Shown in pieces: positions 1 through 10,535 of a DNA stretch of 64,000 nt. The translations under genes were made by a program, and so were the position numbers. Within the stretch, counting starts at the first letter, position 1. The number at the start of each line of letters is the position of its first letter. Source of the stretch: Trichomonas vaginalis G3. Taxonomy: Eukaryota > Parabasalia > Trichomonadida > Trichomonadidae. The notes under the pieces are model-generated. The model was not told the DNA's origin, made no database searches, and saw only the letters and a list, made by a program, of their open reading frames with translations. The stretch is taken from contig NC_067207.1 in the NCBI RefSeq assembly GCF_026262505.1, forward strand, positions 15,592,082 to 15,656,081, written 5' to 3'.

Positions 1-190
1 AAAAGAATAGTCATTTCTCAGTCAAAATAATAAGCAATTCATGGCCCACATGAGAATCAAATAAACCAAATCATATAACACCACATATACCTGAATATAA
101 TCAGTTGTTGCTTATCTCTTACCCTTTATTTCAATAGTTTTTTTTACATCGTTTTTGATTTGATAGAGAAAAAAAAATTTTATTTGCAGG

Positions 191-1309
191 ATGATAAATT
201 TATCTCTTTTTGTTCATTTCATCCCGCATTTTCTTTTACTTTTGATTTCATGGAAGATGACACTTGGCCCTGGAGTCCTTTTCTTTCATAAACTCAAATG
301 TTTCAGCTTATTAAAGACACCCATATTTAACGCTGAAGATTTACATGATTCAACGCAAAGCAACAACGATAAAGCATCAAATTCTTTTACTCTCAACGCA
401 TTTCAACTTGTTAAAATCCCATTAGTTCAAGATTTCTTTTTCTTACTCGGATTACCAGGTTTATATTTCTTCTTATACGCGATTTATCATATCTATAAGT
501 ATGAGTTTATGGAACCTGATATATCTTTGTTCTATTTAACAATACTCTTGTTAATTATTCCTTGTTTCAAATTATTGAAGATGGAAAGAGAATATTTATC
601 ATACTATCCTATATTCTATGTCCTAATGGCATTTAATTTTACGGCATTTTTGTATTTTACTCGTTTTCTTGATTTTGGTAACCTTACAAAACGAGATTAC
701 ATAGAATTAGCAATTATTTCATTCCTTGAATCAGTTTTCTTTTCACCTGCTGGCATTATTCCGGGAAGAAATTACTATAATTACGTTCATCCTGATCTTG
801 ATCTCGTAAACTATTCAGGGTTCCGTTCAATATTGCTCACACTTTATTCCAAGTTCAGTATGTCACTTATTTATGTTTGGCATTATATGAATTTAGTTGA
901 TTTGATTGCTTTCTTTATTATTGCCTTAGCAAAGGATTTCCATACTGCAGTTAATTTCATCATTATATCAACAACAGTATTCTGCCTTCTAAACTTCGTT
1001 GTTACAAAGAAAATGATACAATTCCAACTAATTACTCTTCTTCTCCCTTTCTTCAGGGTTTCGAAGACCAAAGAAGCTCCAAAGCTCAAGGCACTTATAA
1101 GATCCCTAGGACCACATACTTTTGGCATGTGTGTACTTCCAATTGCACAAATTCTTCTTTTGATGTACATTGTTCAATGTTATATTACTAAGAAAGATGC
1201 TACGTTCTTCCTCGCTATACTATTAAATGGTATTTGCATTCAAGCATCTCAAACTTTGATTTCTCTGAAATTAACAATTGGAAATCCATTTGGATTATCA
1301 CTATTCTAA
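191..1309 (+). CDS. Polytopic membrane protein, unknown family
   Basis: The 372-residue product is strongly hydrophobic, with about eight or nine likely membrane-spanning stretches. They lie near residues 5-20, 75-97, 108-125, 136-155, 210-245, 248-268, 305-328 and 335-352, separated by short basic loops. A hydrophilic insert near residues 45-65 is rich in Asn and Ser. I recognise no family motif, so no function is given. The ATG at 191 is the first in frame, and in-frame stops lie just upstream. The gene is AT-rich like its neighbours and ends in TAA followed by T-rich sequence. A transporter or acyltransferase-like enzyme is possible, but nothing in the sequence decides it. Confidence 0.7.
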   Translation: MINLSLFVHFIPHFLLLLISWKMTLGPGVLFFHKLKCFSLLKTPIFNAEDLHDSTQSNNDKASNSFTLNAFQLVKIPLVQDFFFLLGLPGLYFFLYAIYHIYKYEFMEPDISLFYLTILLLIIPCFKLLKMEREYLSYYPIFYVLMAFNFTAFLYFTRFLDFGNLTKRDYIELAIISFLESVFFSPAGIIPGRNYYNYVHPDLDLVNYSGFRSILLTLYSKFSMSLIYVWHYMNLVDLIAFFIIALAKDFHTAVNFIIISTTVFCLLNFVVTKKMIQFQLITLLLPFFRVSKTKEAPKLKALIRSLGPHTFGMCVLPIAQILLLMYIVQCYITKKDATFFLAILLNGICIQASQTLISLKLTIGNPFGLSLF

Positions 1310-1454
1310 TCATAAATTTTTTGTTTTGAACATAAAATCTCTAAGCACATTTTCAATTTTTTTTTTGAAAATTTTTGGTTCATTTAAAAATGGCAAGAAG
1401 AAAGTGTAATAAATTTTTGCAAAGTTTCCTTTCAAAAAATTGATAGAATTGTAA

Positions 1455-2336
1455 ATCGTAAATTTTTTTTTTCAATGGATCGAAATTTCAACTATAAATA
1501 AGTTTTATTATACAGGCTATATTCAAAACGCCACATTTTCATCAGGAATATATATATTAAAAGTATGGGGTTCTCAAGGTGGAGTTATTGGTGATATAAC
1601 TTCTGGCCTTGGAGCTTATACAGAAGGTATTATCAAATTACGTCAAGATACAAAACTTAACATTTATGTAGGTCAACAAGGTGAATGCAAGAATTACCCA
1701 ATAACAAGTATTTTTTATAATGGTGGTGGAAATTCGAATGGTGAAAACAATGAAAAATCCTGCACAGGAGGCGGTGCTACGTTCATAACTTTTGATGGCA
1801 ATGTTAGAGACATCATAATTATTTCAGGCGCCGGAGGAGGTGCTAAAAAGCATATGAAAGGTGGTTACGGAGGGAAAATTGCTGGAAATGGTGAAGGTAG
1901 CGATGGTTATTTTGGTATGGGTGCTACTATTTCCTCTCCAGGCCGTGGAGGGAAGTATCCTGGTAACCAAAACCCATATTATCCTAGTTGTGATGCCGAG
2001 AGTGGCACTTTTTTGAAAGGTGGCAATGCCTGTTCAACAGCCACAGTAGCGTCTGGTGGTGGTGGAAGCGGATATTATGGCGGAGGTGGTGGTGCTGATC
2101 AGGCAGCTGGTGGGGGAGGTAGTAGCTTTGCTAGCAACTTCCTCAAGAATGTAATATTTAAAAATGGAAATGAAGAATTCATCCAGCCAGACGGGAGCAC
2201 TAAAATTGGGCACTCTGGAGATGGATTTGTTTCTATAGAAAAATTATCTGCTCTAACTATTCAATGCAATTATAATAATTATAGCTTGTTGTCTGTTATC
2301 AACATGTTTTCTTTAATTTTTATATCTAGTGAATAA
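1455..2336 (+). CDS. Glycine-rich (ALK/LTK-like) surface protein, no ATG at its 5' end
   Basis: The frame is open from just after a TAA at 1452 and encodes the usual opening of the trichomonad glycine-rich domain (YYTGYIQNATF, then GIYILKVWGSQGG). Gly-rich blocks follow (GGGGSGYYGGGGG), ending in GHSGDGFVSIEKL and a short hydrophobic tail. The domain matches the Gly_rich family seen in ALK/LTK-like receptors, thought to be cell-surface. The first in-frame ATG is at 1854, well inside the domain, so an ATG-started product would lack half the domain. Either the 5' exon is elsewhere or the gene has lost its start. I see no typical trichomonad 3' splice motif before 1500. A second gene of this family at 46423 has the same problem. 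Confidence 0.55.
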   Translation: MVNFFFQWIEISTINKFYYTGYIQNATFSSGIYILKVWGSQGGVIGDITSGLGAYTEGIIKLRQDTKLNIYVGQQGECKNYPITSIFYNGGGNSNGENNEKSCTGGGATFITFDGNVRDIIIISGAGGGAKKHMKGGYGGKIAGNGEGSDGYFGMGATISSPGRGGKYPGNQNPYYPSCDAESGTFLKGGNACSTATVASGGGGSGYYGGGGGADQAAGGGGSSFASNFLKNVIFKNGNEEFIQPDGSTKIGHSGDGFVSIEKLSALTIQCNYNNYSLLSVINMFSLIFISSE

Positions 2337-2755
2337 AATATATCAAGCATCAAATGTTTTTAATTAATTTTTTTTTTTATGAAATCATAGACTATGATCT
2401 CAATGTTGGAATTTGACAATCTTTTGACATCACTAAAACTTAATTTGAACATTGAGATCAATTGAATTCAATATATCGATATTTAAAAAATGATGAAATG
2501 AACCATTATAATCTTTTTCATTGATATATGCACCTTGTGGAAAATTCTCATCTAAGGGAGTTCATATGATCTTCCTTTCTTATTTGATATTGAATTATTT
2601 TGTTCCATTTTTTCATAAAATATATTCAAAAACCAATAAGATAGTCGACAGCATATGTCTGTTTAAAACGCAAATGGTTGTTTAGGCAAATCGAATCTTC
2701 TTGGCAGATTAATTGTCATTTGACATCAACTCAAATTTTGAATTAAAACATTAGA
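2337..2755. other. Intergenic, nothing recognised
   Basis: This is AT-rich sequence without a convincing gene. TCATTT (2716) and TCAACT (2727) resemble the trichomonad initiator (TCA plus Y, A/T) and could start the transcript of the next gene. Confidence 0.4.
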
Positions 2756-3313
2756 ATGCTATTTCTTCTATCTCTTTCAAACAGCTACGTATTTGATTTT
2801 CAGCCAAAAGTATCTGACGAATACGCTACTTTATTGCGCCCCTATAGCGGTCGCATTTCAATCTTTAATCACAAACGTGATAATCTCGAAAAAGATTATT
2901 CAACAACTGATCTCAATTCCATTGTTGATCAAATATCCAATGATTTCCATCTCGAAAATGAAAGAGTTGCTTTTTATTTTGGACGTACAAAACATGCAAA
3001 ATTATCCAAACAAGTTTTCTATAGGATTGATTTTAATCAAAGAGATAGGATGGCAAGATCCGTATACCTTGCTGGCACTGTATTTAAAGTCACTAAAGAA
3101 AATGGTGTTTATAATATTAAATGCCGTCAAGCAAGAATAACAGGTTCTCTTCAAGCAATATTTTCTGCTAGAAAAGGAGATTTAATTCCAAATGATGAAC
3201 CTCGATGGGTTATTTCAGCCTATCAGCAATTGACGGGAGAACAAATTACTCAGGTCTACAATTTAATGTACAAGCAGATTGAAGGCCAACTCAATGCCTA
3301 TAAATCCATTTAA
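2756..3313 (+). CDS. Hypothetical protein, 185 residues
   Basis: I do not recognise this protein. It begins with a short hydrophobic stretch (MLFLLSLSNSYVF) that could be a weak signal sequence, followed by a mixed, mostly soluble sequence with many basic and polar residues. The end (EQITQVYNLMYKQIEGQL) is likely helical. The ATG at 2756 lies about 30-40 bases after TCA-type initiator sequences, and the stop reads TAAA, which fits the trichomonad habit of a UAAA polyadenylation signal overlapping the stop codon. An overlapping frame from 2793 is shorter and has no support. Confidence that it is a real gene is moderate. Confidence 0.55.
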   Translation: MLFLLSLSNSYVFDFQPKVSDEYATLLRPYSGRISIFNHKRDNLEKDYSTTDLNSIVDQISNDFHLENERVAFYFGRTKHAKLSKQVFYRIDFNQRDRMARSVYLAGTVFKVTKENGVYNIKCRQARITGSLQAIFSARKGDLIPNDEPRWVISAYQQLTGEQITQVYNLMYKQIEGQLNAYKSI

Positions 3314-3532
3314 ACATTGAAACGTTTAAATATTTTGCAAACGTACTCCTTTTTTTCTTGAATAAGTTATCTAATTCCTCATAAAATAAAATGCTCTAAA
3401 AATAGCATATGCATATTCGATGTAATCAAATCATATCAAATGAATTTGCCGTGATTCCAAATATCATAATTGTAATTCATTTGATCCATAACATTTGTAA
3501 AACACAGATTTTCAAAAAAAATTAAAAAAGTA

Positions 3533-3604
3533 TTCCGATACGGGGAGTCGAACCCCGATCCTGTGGATGAAAACCACATATCCTAACCGCTGAACGATAT
3601 CGGA
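3533..3604 (-). tRNA. tRNA-Glu (anticodon UUC)
   Basis: The minus strand folds into a complete 72-nt cloverleaf. The acceptor stem TCCGATA pairs perfectly with TATCGGA and is followed by discriminator A. The D arm contains AGCGGTTAGG. The anticodon stem TGTGG/CCACA encloses the loop TTTTCAT with anticodon TTC. The T arm is CGGGG TTCGACT CCCCG. No intron and no encoded CCA are present. Confidence 0.97.
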
Positions 3605-3874
3605 TTTACATTAACCTATTCTAAGATTAATTGGTAATAAATAAATATCACTTTTTCATATTGATTAATTGTTTTTTCTGAAATATATTAGTATTTATGA
3701 TATATTATGTAAATTTCGTCATTTAGTCAAAGAATATTGATTTGGATTTCAAAAAACTTTGAATCTTCAAAATAATGACATTGATGCTGTGAACAATATT
3801 TATGATATGACTAATAGCTTACAAACATTCAACAAAAACATAAACTTCCTTGAGGGAACCAAAAAAAAAAGTCA

Positions 3875-6043
3875 ATGAAAAGGAAGTCACCAGCAGGAAC
3901 CATTGATTCTTTCTTTAATGCATCAAAAGAAAAGAAGCAGGCTTCCATTGATGAGTTAATGCCTATACCCCGCAGGCAATTGACTGTACAAAAAACGCAG
4001 CAACAAAAAGGAGTAATTCATATACAAATTCCTTCACTTTCAGACGAATCATCGATCAATGAGGATAAAATAAAAGAAATTATGGCATATCTCAAAGAAG
4101 GAATTCATCTTCTTTTTGATGATAAAATTCAAAATGCAAATTTTGCAAAACTCTTTACGAATGTTGAATACATTTGTCGTAACAAGACTCCAGAATATCT
4201 TTACAAGTCAATTTCTGAGGATATGCAAGAAGCTGCACTGAATTTTATCAATTCCATCTCAGAAGAGTTCGATATCACCTTGATATCCCAAAAAATATCA
4301 TTATTTGAGAAATGCCTTGATTATTTCCTCCGTACTTTCCTATACCTCGATCGTTCTTATATATTTCCACTGAGAATTGACGGATTCACAAGTTTGTCAG
4401 AGATAGTCTACTCGTATATCAGAAATGGAATGAGCAAAGAACTTGCTGATCTCATTTCTGATCAGATTCTCATTACTATTTCGAAATATCGTCTTCATGA
4501 GGAAATTAAGCTCTCTGAACTCAAAACAGGCCTCAATTTTGCCAAATCTACGAAGTTCTACAACGACCATCTCGAACCTACTCTTCTAATCCAAACAAAA
4601 GATTATTTCGAAGATATATCTTCTCATCTCAGTCTAAAAGACCTAATTAACTGGAATTACAGCTCCAAAGAGATAGAGACACAACTTCAGGAGTGTGGTC
4701 TTGAGAAATCCACTTATTTATCCATTGATTCCATGCAAAATGAAATTGTTCTCAAAAAAGCCGGCCAAAGGGTACTTTTTTCACAAGAATTCTATGATAT
4801 GATTGATCAATTCGACAAAGAAGAGCTCAAAAGAGTTGTTTCGACCTTTGACAAAGAAGAATTGCGAAAATTATTATTAAAGTCCGTTTCCTCATATTTT
4901 TCGACCAAAATCAAATCCACAATACAGAGTTCAACCGATCAGACCCTTATTCCAGACATTTTGCGCATTATTTCGAAGATATCAGATTTTGATCAATTTA
5001 TTTTCGAAAATTCGCGTGATGCAGTCAAAACCATCAATGAATCTGTATCAGCGTCCATGTCCAGTCAAAGAGACCACATTGCTGAGTATCTTGCCCGTTA
5101 CATTGACAGTGGCAATCCATTAGTTGGCCCGTCATTAATTCTATTCAAATTAATCGACGCGAGTGAGGTTTTTGAGAGCACGTACTTCCACTTATTTGGT
5201 CGGAGATTTTTATCATGGAATGTCGATGTCCAAAGGGAGAACGAGTTGATAGATACACTCCAAATGAATGCATCTAAGGAGTACACTGATAGATTGGTCA
5301 AAACAATCAACGATTATAATCAAAGTAAGAGAATCTTGCAGCCAACGAGTGATGGAATGGAATACAAGGCAATGGCATTGTACGAAAGAGACTGGAGTAC
5401 GAATGAAGGCGAAATTAAGTTCCCAGAACAAATTGAAATATTAAATGAAGAATTCAAGAAGAGATACATGAAGCAACAGAAGACTGATAGTCACATAGTG
5501 TTACACTTCTCGGCCGCACTCTCCAATTGCGTTTTGAAGGTAAATAATAAAAGTGAAATCAAAATGTCGGGAGAACAGGCCATAATTGTATTACTACTAT
5601 CAGAAAAAGGTCCTATGAATGTTGACGACATCCACAATCATACAGGAATCAACGAATCCCAGATAAAAATAAATTTAGATATTTTATCTAAAAAACCACT
5701 GAATTTGTTGATAAAAGGTGATGATGATAAGTGGTCAGTTAACAAAGATGCTCAATTCCCTGAGAATTACAGTTATCCGTCAACAAGAAGTGGAAATCTT
5801 CAGTTGCAAAGAGCTGTTATTGATAACGATATCAACTACATAAGAACTAATATGATTATGTCATGTATGTACAAGATATTGAAAGAATTTAAGACCCTGA
5901 AGTTGGAAGAACTCATTTCAAGGGTAAAGAAACAGTTGAACTTCTTCCCTGAAACAGAGAAGTTGATGTTCGTAATAAATGACCTCAAAAATAAAGATGT
6001 GCTGACTCAGGACGAAAACCACGTAATTAGATACGTGCCTTAA
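3875..6043 (+). CDS. Divergent cullin (E3 ubiquitin ligase scaffold)
   Basis: The 722-residue protein has cullin layout and length: helical repeats over roughly residues 60-460, then a cullin-homology region (HFSAALSNCVLKV, SGEQAIIVLLLSE, LNLLIKGDDDKWSVN, about 545-630), then a C-terminal winged helix (IDNDINYIRTNM to VIRYVP, about 648-722). Cullins hold a RING protein at the C-terminus and a substrate adaptor at the N-terminus. The lysine that receives NEDD8 in the usual IVRIMK motif is not evident: the matching stretch reads INYIRT. The N-terminus carries AGTIDSFF (residues 7-14), close to a PCNA-interacting box but without its glutamine. Which cullin class it belongs to is not clear. The ATG follows an A-run and is the first in frame. 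Confidence 0.85.
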   Translation: MKRKSPAGTIDSFFNASKEKKQASIDELMPIPRRQLTVQKTQQQKGVIHIQIPSLSDESSINEDKIKEIMAYLKEGIHLLFDDKIQNANFAKLFTNVEYICRNKTPEYLYKSISEDMQEAALNFINSISEEFDITLISQKISLFEKCLDYFLRTFLYLDRSYIFPLRIDGFTSLSEIVYSYIRNGMSKELADLISDQILITISKYRLHEEIKLSELKTGLNFAKSTKFYNDHLEPTLLIQTKDYFEDISSHLSLKDLINWNYSSKEIETQLQECGLEKSTYLSIDSMQNEIVLKKAGQRVLFSQEFYDMIDQFDKEELKRVVSTFDKEELRKLLLKSVSSYFSTKIKSTIQSSTDQTLIPDILRIISKISDFDQFIFENSRDAVKTINESVSASMSSQRDHIAEYLARYIDSGNPLVGPSLILFKLIDASEVFESTYFHLFGRRFLSWNVDVQRENELIDTLQMNASKEYTDRLVKTINDYNQSKRILQPTSDGMEYKAMALYERDWSTNEGEIKFPEQIEILNEEFKKRYMKQQKTDSHIVLHFSAALSNCVLKVNNKSEIKMSGEQAIIVLLLSEKGPMNVDDIHNHTGINESQIKINLDILSKKPLNLLIKGDDDKWSVNKDAQFPENYSYPSTRSGNLQLQRAVIDNDINYIRTNMIMSCMYKILKEFKTLKLEELISRVKKQLNFFPETEKLMFVINDLKNKDVLTQDENHVIRYVP

Positions 6044-6718
6044 CTGTATAAATTGTTTTATTTATTATAAATCTACATTTTTTGTTTGATTTTTAATGTT
6101 TTATCGAAAAATTCAAAATAAAATTTCATGATTTTGATCATTTTCTTTTAAAAATCTATTGAATATGATTTATTATGATTAGAAATTGATATTATCCCTT
6201 GATGTTCTTTGATTATTTCAGAAATTCAAAATTTTTTTTTGTAATTTGTATGATTTTCTTAAAAACATCTACTCATATCGATTTGAATTGATAATTAATG
6301 AATGATTTGTTTTATCTGATCTTATTTTGTTATAAATTCTAAATTTATTTTCATGAATTTAATGTTTTTTTATAAAATTTATGGATAAACTAATTTAACA
6401 TGTAAAATTATTATAATTCATTCATATGGATTTGTTGAATACTTTCTTGATTTTTCCAAATTTTTCTTGTTTTTGAAAAAATGAAAATAATTTTAACAAT
6501 TTTGATGTTCAAATTATCGATTTTGAAAAAAATTTGGAATTCAATTATTCTCACACTCCCCATAAAAATCATATTTAGATCGTTTGGGCTTAAAAATGAA
6601 TCATTATTGAAGATATATTTTGGATATAAAAAATAATGCAAAAATTTATTACGTAATGATAGAGTTCTTTTACAGTTTAATGGTGTGATGACTATAATTT
6701 AAACAAACAACAGCCTTG
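6044..6718. other. Intergenic, nothing recognised
   Basis: About 675 bases of very AT-rich sequence separate two convergent genes (cullin and thiamine pyrophosphokinase). No RNA gene, repeat or convincing reading frame is seen; both 3' ends fall here. Confidence 0.5.
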
Positions 6719-7441
6719 TTACTTTTTTGCAGCTTTCTTTTGAATTTCAATGACTTTCTTAGCCTGTAATGTCCAGAAAATAGGTACTTTTGTATCGATA
6801 GTTACTTCTTTTGCAGCTACTTCGTTACTTGAGCTGATGAATTTGCCCATTGCGAGAGTTTGGCCGTTTAAGTTCCATCTCAAGCCTTTAGTCTTAAGAG
6901 AAACTGGTTTTAATAGCGGGAGTAGTCCGCAAACGTTTGTTGTGACTTTTTGAGGAGTCAAAATTTTTGTTCTTCCTGGGAAGATCCAATTAGAAAAGTT
7001 GCTATCATCAGCAAGAATTATGGATAAATCCGGACGTGATAATGCTGAATGAATTTCTGCAGCTGTTTGATCGAATCTTCCATCAAAAGCGCCTAAAAGT
7101 AAGATCGGGTTCTTGCATTTCATCTCTGAAAGCAAGTTAATAGCTTTCTCTGCATCTGTAAAGTTTTGATTTTTAAGATCTACAAATTGGGTACCTGCGA
7201 GTTCGAATTCGTGCTTAATTTCCGGTCTTATTGTCTTGATATCTCCAACAACAGCATCTGGTGCAAGAATATCGTGATCCTTGTCATGATCTTGTATATC
7301 CCAAATTTTATTCGCTCCTCCATCAACACAGATGCGAATATTCGCTTGCTTCCATACTTTATCGAAGTATTTTGGAAGTTGACTGTTTAAAGTAATTGCA
7401 GCATATGGAAGTCCATGCTCAAGTGGATTTGAAACAATCAT
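6719..7441 (-). CDS. Thiamine pyrophosphokinase
   Basis: The product transfers pyrophosphate from ATP to thiamine, giving thiamine pyrophosphate (EC 2.7.6.2), probably in the cytosol. Its 240 residues are the usual length, and the family motifs appear in order: CVDGGAN (38-44), PDAVVGD (61-67), NFTDAEKA (93-100), GAFDGRFDQT (117-126), then the C-terminal thiamine-binding region with GLRWNL and SSSNEV (about 183-207). The acidic residues that bind magnesium are present. Thiamine pyrophosphate is the cofactor of PFOR, encoded 30 kb downstream, so the enzyme probably supports hydrogenosomal metabolism by salvage. The ATG is preceded by an A/C-rich leader with a TCAATA about 30 bases upstream. 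Confidence 0.93.
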   Translation of the reverse strand: MIVSNPLEHGLPYAAITLNSQLPKYFDKVWKQANIRICVDGGANKIWDIQDHDKDHDILAPDAVVGDIKTIRPEIKHEFELAGTQFVDLKNQNFTDAEKAINLLSEMKCKNPILLLGAFDGRFDQTAAEIHSALSRPDLSIILADDSNFSNWIFPGRTKILTPQKVTTNVCGLLPLLKPVSLKTKGLRWNLNGQTLAMGKFISSSNEVAAKEVTIDTKVPIFWTLQAKKVIEIQKKAAKK

Positions 7442-9389
7442 TTTTGTTTTTTTTTGTTTTTTATTGATCGTGTTCGTTCTTGGACTGTATTCAATAGAAT
7501 TTATGCAATCAAAGATTATCGATTTATATTATAGTAACAAATGAACTTGCAGTACATCCATTTTCTCAAAAAAAATGGCTTATGTAGATCATCCTTCGAA
7601 ATTAGATACCATTTTACTAGTATTGCTTGAAAGATTCTTTTAAAAATGCAAGACTTTGGCTAATATATGACAAACAATTATTTGTTTTTCAACCTGAAAA
7701 TACTGACATTTAAAATCATGTTGAAATTGAGCCAAACATATCTACATTGAAGTTTAGAGCAAATTTTATAACTATTTGTATCTTGATTTTCAATCCAAAA
7801 GGGAATAATATTAAAGAATTTTGCAATAATATGCTTTTCTTGAGAAATAATCTCCTTATTCCTTTGAAAATACATTGTCTACCATGTGAATAGCCTTTTT
7901 GATAAACATTCCATTAACTTCATAACTTTCGATATACATATTGCATATTTCTATATTTTCCTCAGGTAAAATACTAGGTATGCCAAATTGAAATTCTTGA
8001 CAAGAGATATTTTTTGTATAAATAAAGATATAATATGAATGAATATAAAAAAAGATATTTTGATTCATTCTCATTACTATCACACATATTCAGACATATG
8101 ACAAATATATTTAGGTTCAATTTTAGATATGTGGGTGTGAATTCGCATTTTTTTTCAGGAGTCGTAAAATCGCTCTCAAATCAAGCGAATTCCGGACAAT
8201 CTAATGATGACAAGCTAGAATAGGATTTCTTTTCAAAAAACGAATTTTTTATTGCAATCTGATCACAGTGTCCCTTAGAAATAGAACAAAAAGTGCCAAT
8301 GATCTGATCAACTTTTAAAAACTTTAATTCTGTATTAACAATATATCATAAATGAATATTTATACCCGAAATTAAAGTTTTAAAAGATGATCGGAAATTG
8401 GTTATTTTTGAAACATCATTATTTGGACCTAATTCTTGGATCATTTAAATAGAAAGTTGAAATGTTTTATGAATTTATGAGAGATTTCGAAAAGATAAAA
8501 CTAAAGTACTCACAAAATCTAGATTGAGAGGCAGTCAATGACTTATGAGGGGAAATTAACGCATGGAATTTAATATTATTTAGGTTGATATTCTTGCTTA
8601 TTATTTCAGAAAAAAATCTTAAAAATTTCAATATGAAAATTGAAAGCAATTCAAAAAAATTGCTAACATGTAAATTTTAATATCCTATGCATAATTTCAT
8701 ATTTTGAACATTTTTTATTTTTGTTTAAAACTTAAAATTTTGCGAATTTAATATAATTTATAAAATATAATACGTATATATATTTAAAATACACTAAATT
8801 TAATTGTTAATTGACGTTTTTGGGAATGAATTTTATCAAAACATGCCTGAATCCGAAAATTTGAAAGAACGAATTACACAATCATATATGTAGAATTCAA
8901 AATACAAACTTAAAGATTGTATACGTTTAAAATTATTCAGATTGTGTTTGATTTCCACTCATTCTGTTTCTTTTGAACTCTAACACTAACATTTCATGAT
9001 GATTACATGATCCATTTATACATGGTTGAATTGTTCCAGATTCTACCAGAAAATCAATCCAAATTTCTCAATGCATTCATGTTGATTGGACAAAATTTAA
9101 AATTTATCAGCCTGTTTCCAGAGAAACTCATATATTCCCTAATGAAATGTAATTTTTGCTACATTTATTTCAATCAAATTTCAAAAAATTGACTGCAGAG
9201 CTTGAAAAGGTGATGAATTGTAATAAACAGAAATTCATCAAAAGTGACAGCTCTCAATTTTTTGACATTTGTAAATTCTAAATTGAATGAGAAAAATGAA
9301 ATAATACTAAGCATAATACAATATTCTAGATTTAATTATAATTAGGAAAAAGTTAGTTTTGAGAGTACTTTTCATAGGCATATAGAATG
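7442..9389. other. Gene-poor host spacer
   Basis: About 1.9 kb of AT-rich sequence holds only short frames without recognisable content or initiator context. A loose inverted repeat lies near 8305-8335 and 8367-8395 (ACTTTTAAAAACTTTAATT against AATTAAAGTTTTAAAAG). A 26-bp block at 9224-9249 recurs inverted at 35642-35667 outside the large palindrome, so the symmetry around the first Polinton extends imperfectly further out. Confidence 0.45.
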
Positions 9390-9460
9390 AAATCTTCTGA
9401 AAAATAATATCACATAAACTCATATTATTTTCTAATATATAACTATTTTATATAAAAATC

Positions 9461-9465
<5 letters not shown>
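9461..9465 (+). repeat. Target-site duplication AAATT, left copy
   Basis: AAATT directly precedes the element's A-tract, and the same five bases follow its T-tract at 34660-34664. The intact palindrome arm (about 35436-35445, minus strand) reads ATCAAATTCAATG with one copy only. A 5-6 bp duplication is typical of Polinton integrase. Confidence 0.9.
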
Positions 9466-9512
<47 letters not shown>

Positions 9513-9580
9513 AAAAAGGTAGTGGGGCTTCCAGGCACTTCGTGCCTTCTAGCCCTGAAGATGTTTAGTAATAAATGAAG
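9466..9580 (+). repeat. Left terminal inverted repeat, copy 1
   Basis: An A-tract (9466-9517, one G) precedes the unit 9518-9580, which begins GGTAGTGGGGCTTCCAGG. The unit includes the small hairpin AGGCAC TTC GTGCCT and ends GATGTTTAGTAATAAATGAAG less its last base. The same unit occurs inverted at the right end, twice. Confidence 0.93.
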
Positions 9581-9716
9581 TTTTTATTCGGAAAATTGTT
9601 AGTCTTCTGGGTCGAAAACATTATATAATGTTTCACTTTTCACAAATTATATATGTTTTCATGCTTTGTCACTTTTCTGTCACTTTTCGGGTAAAAACAT
9701 TTTTATATATATATAA

Positions 9717-10535
9717 ATGAATTTTACAAAACCACCGTTACCGTTCTTTGGAAATAAGAGTAAATGTAAAGATATTATATTGAGAGAACTTAAGAAACTA
9801 CCGAATGGTCTAACATTTGTAGATTTGTTCGGTGGAAGTTTCTATATATCCCATTTGTGCCATATAATATTTCCAGACTCAAAGATTATATGCAATGACT
9901 TCGACAACTATATGGACCGTCTCAAACATATTCCAGACACAAACAAAATATTGAAAGAGTTAAAAGAAAAGATTCAGATAGGTAAGATGGAACGTATACC
10001 ATTAGATAACAAAAATATTGTGAGAGAGGTTTTGAAAAAAGCAGAATATATAGACTGGGATAGTATATCTGCTAGACTATTATATAGTGGTGCTATAAGA
10101 GTTCATGACATTGAAACACTTATGTCAAAAGTTTTATATCTTAACTATACAAATGTTTTCAAAGAGGACATAGAAAAATATATTGAGGGTATAGAGTTTG
10201 TGAGATGTCATTGGACAGAGTTGTATGAAAAATATAAAGACAAGGAAAATGTTTTCTTTATAGTGGACCCGCCGTTCTATAACACATGGGATTTTCAATA
10301 CCAAGTAGACTGGACTTTGAGAGACTCTTTAGAAACTTTAGACGTTTTACATAACCATCCATGCTTTTACTTTACATCCGATAAAAGTGGCTTGGAAACC
10401 GTTATGAGATGGTTAGAGGACATACATGACTATGAGTTTAGATACGATAAGATAGAATATGAGAGAGGTCCTATAAACTGGAGAAAGTGTCATAACAAAG
10501 AAATTTTACTAGTAAGTAAATGTGGTTTGAAATAG
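9717..10535 (+). CDS. D12-class DNA adenine-N6 methyltransferase (Polinton)
   Basis: The 272-residue protein has Dam-family order: FFGNKSK near residues 10-16, the S-adenosylmethionine-binding VDLFGG (35-40) and the catalytic DPPF (184-187) followed by YNT. It would methylate adenine N6 in DNA, in the nucleus. N6-adenine methylation has been reported in Trichomonas vaginalis, with methyltransferase genes linked to Mavericks. It is the first gene inside the left end. The copy-2 homologue at 50100 differs at only about a dozen residues. Its 3' end overlaps a small membrane-protein gene in another frame. Confidence 0.92.
   Translation: MNFTKPPLPFFGNKSKCKDIILRELKKLPNGLTFVDLFGGSFYISHLCHIIFPDSKIICNDFDNYMDRLKHIPDTNKILKELKEKIQIGKMERIPLDNKNIVREVLKKAEYIDWDSISARLLYSGAIRVHDIETLMSKVLYLNYTNVFKEDIEKYIEGIEFVRCHWTELYEKYKDKENVFFIVDPPFYNTWDFQYQVDWTLRDSLETLDVLHNHPCFYFTSDKSGLETVMRWLEDIHDYEFRYDKIEYERGPINWRKCHNKEILLVSKCGLK

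Noticed and set aside
8035-8223. 62-codon open frame in the gene-free region
   Set aside because: It has no motif, no initiator context and ordinary AT-rich composition; chance is sufficient.
9466-9517. Poly(A) tract as the tail of a retroposon
   Set aside because: The opposite end carries the mirror-image T-tract, so it belongs to the terminal inverted repeats of the Polinton.
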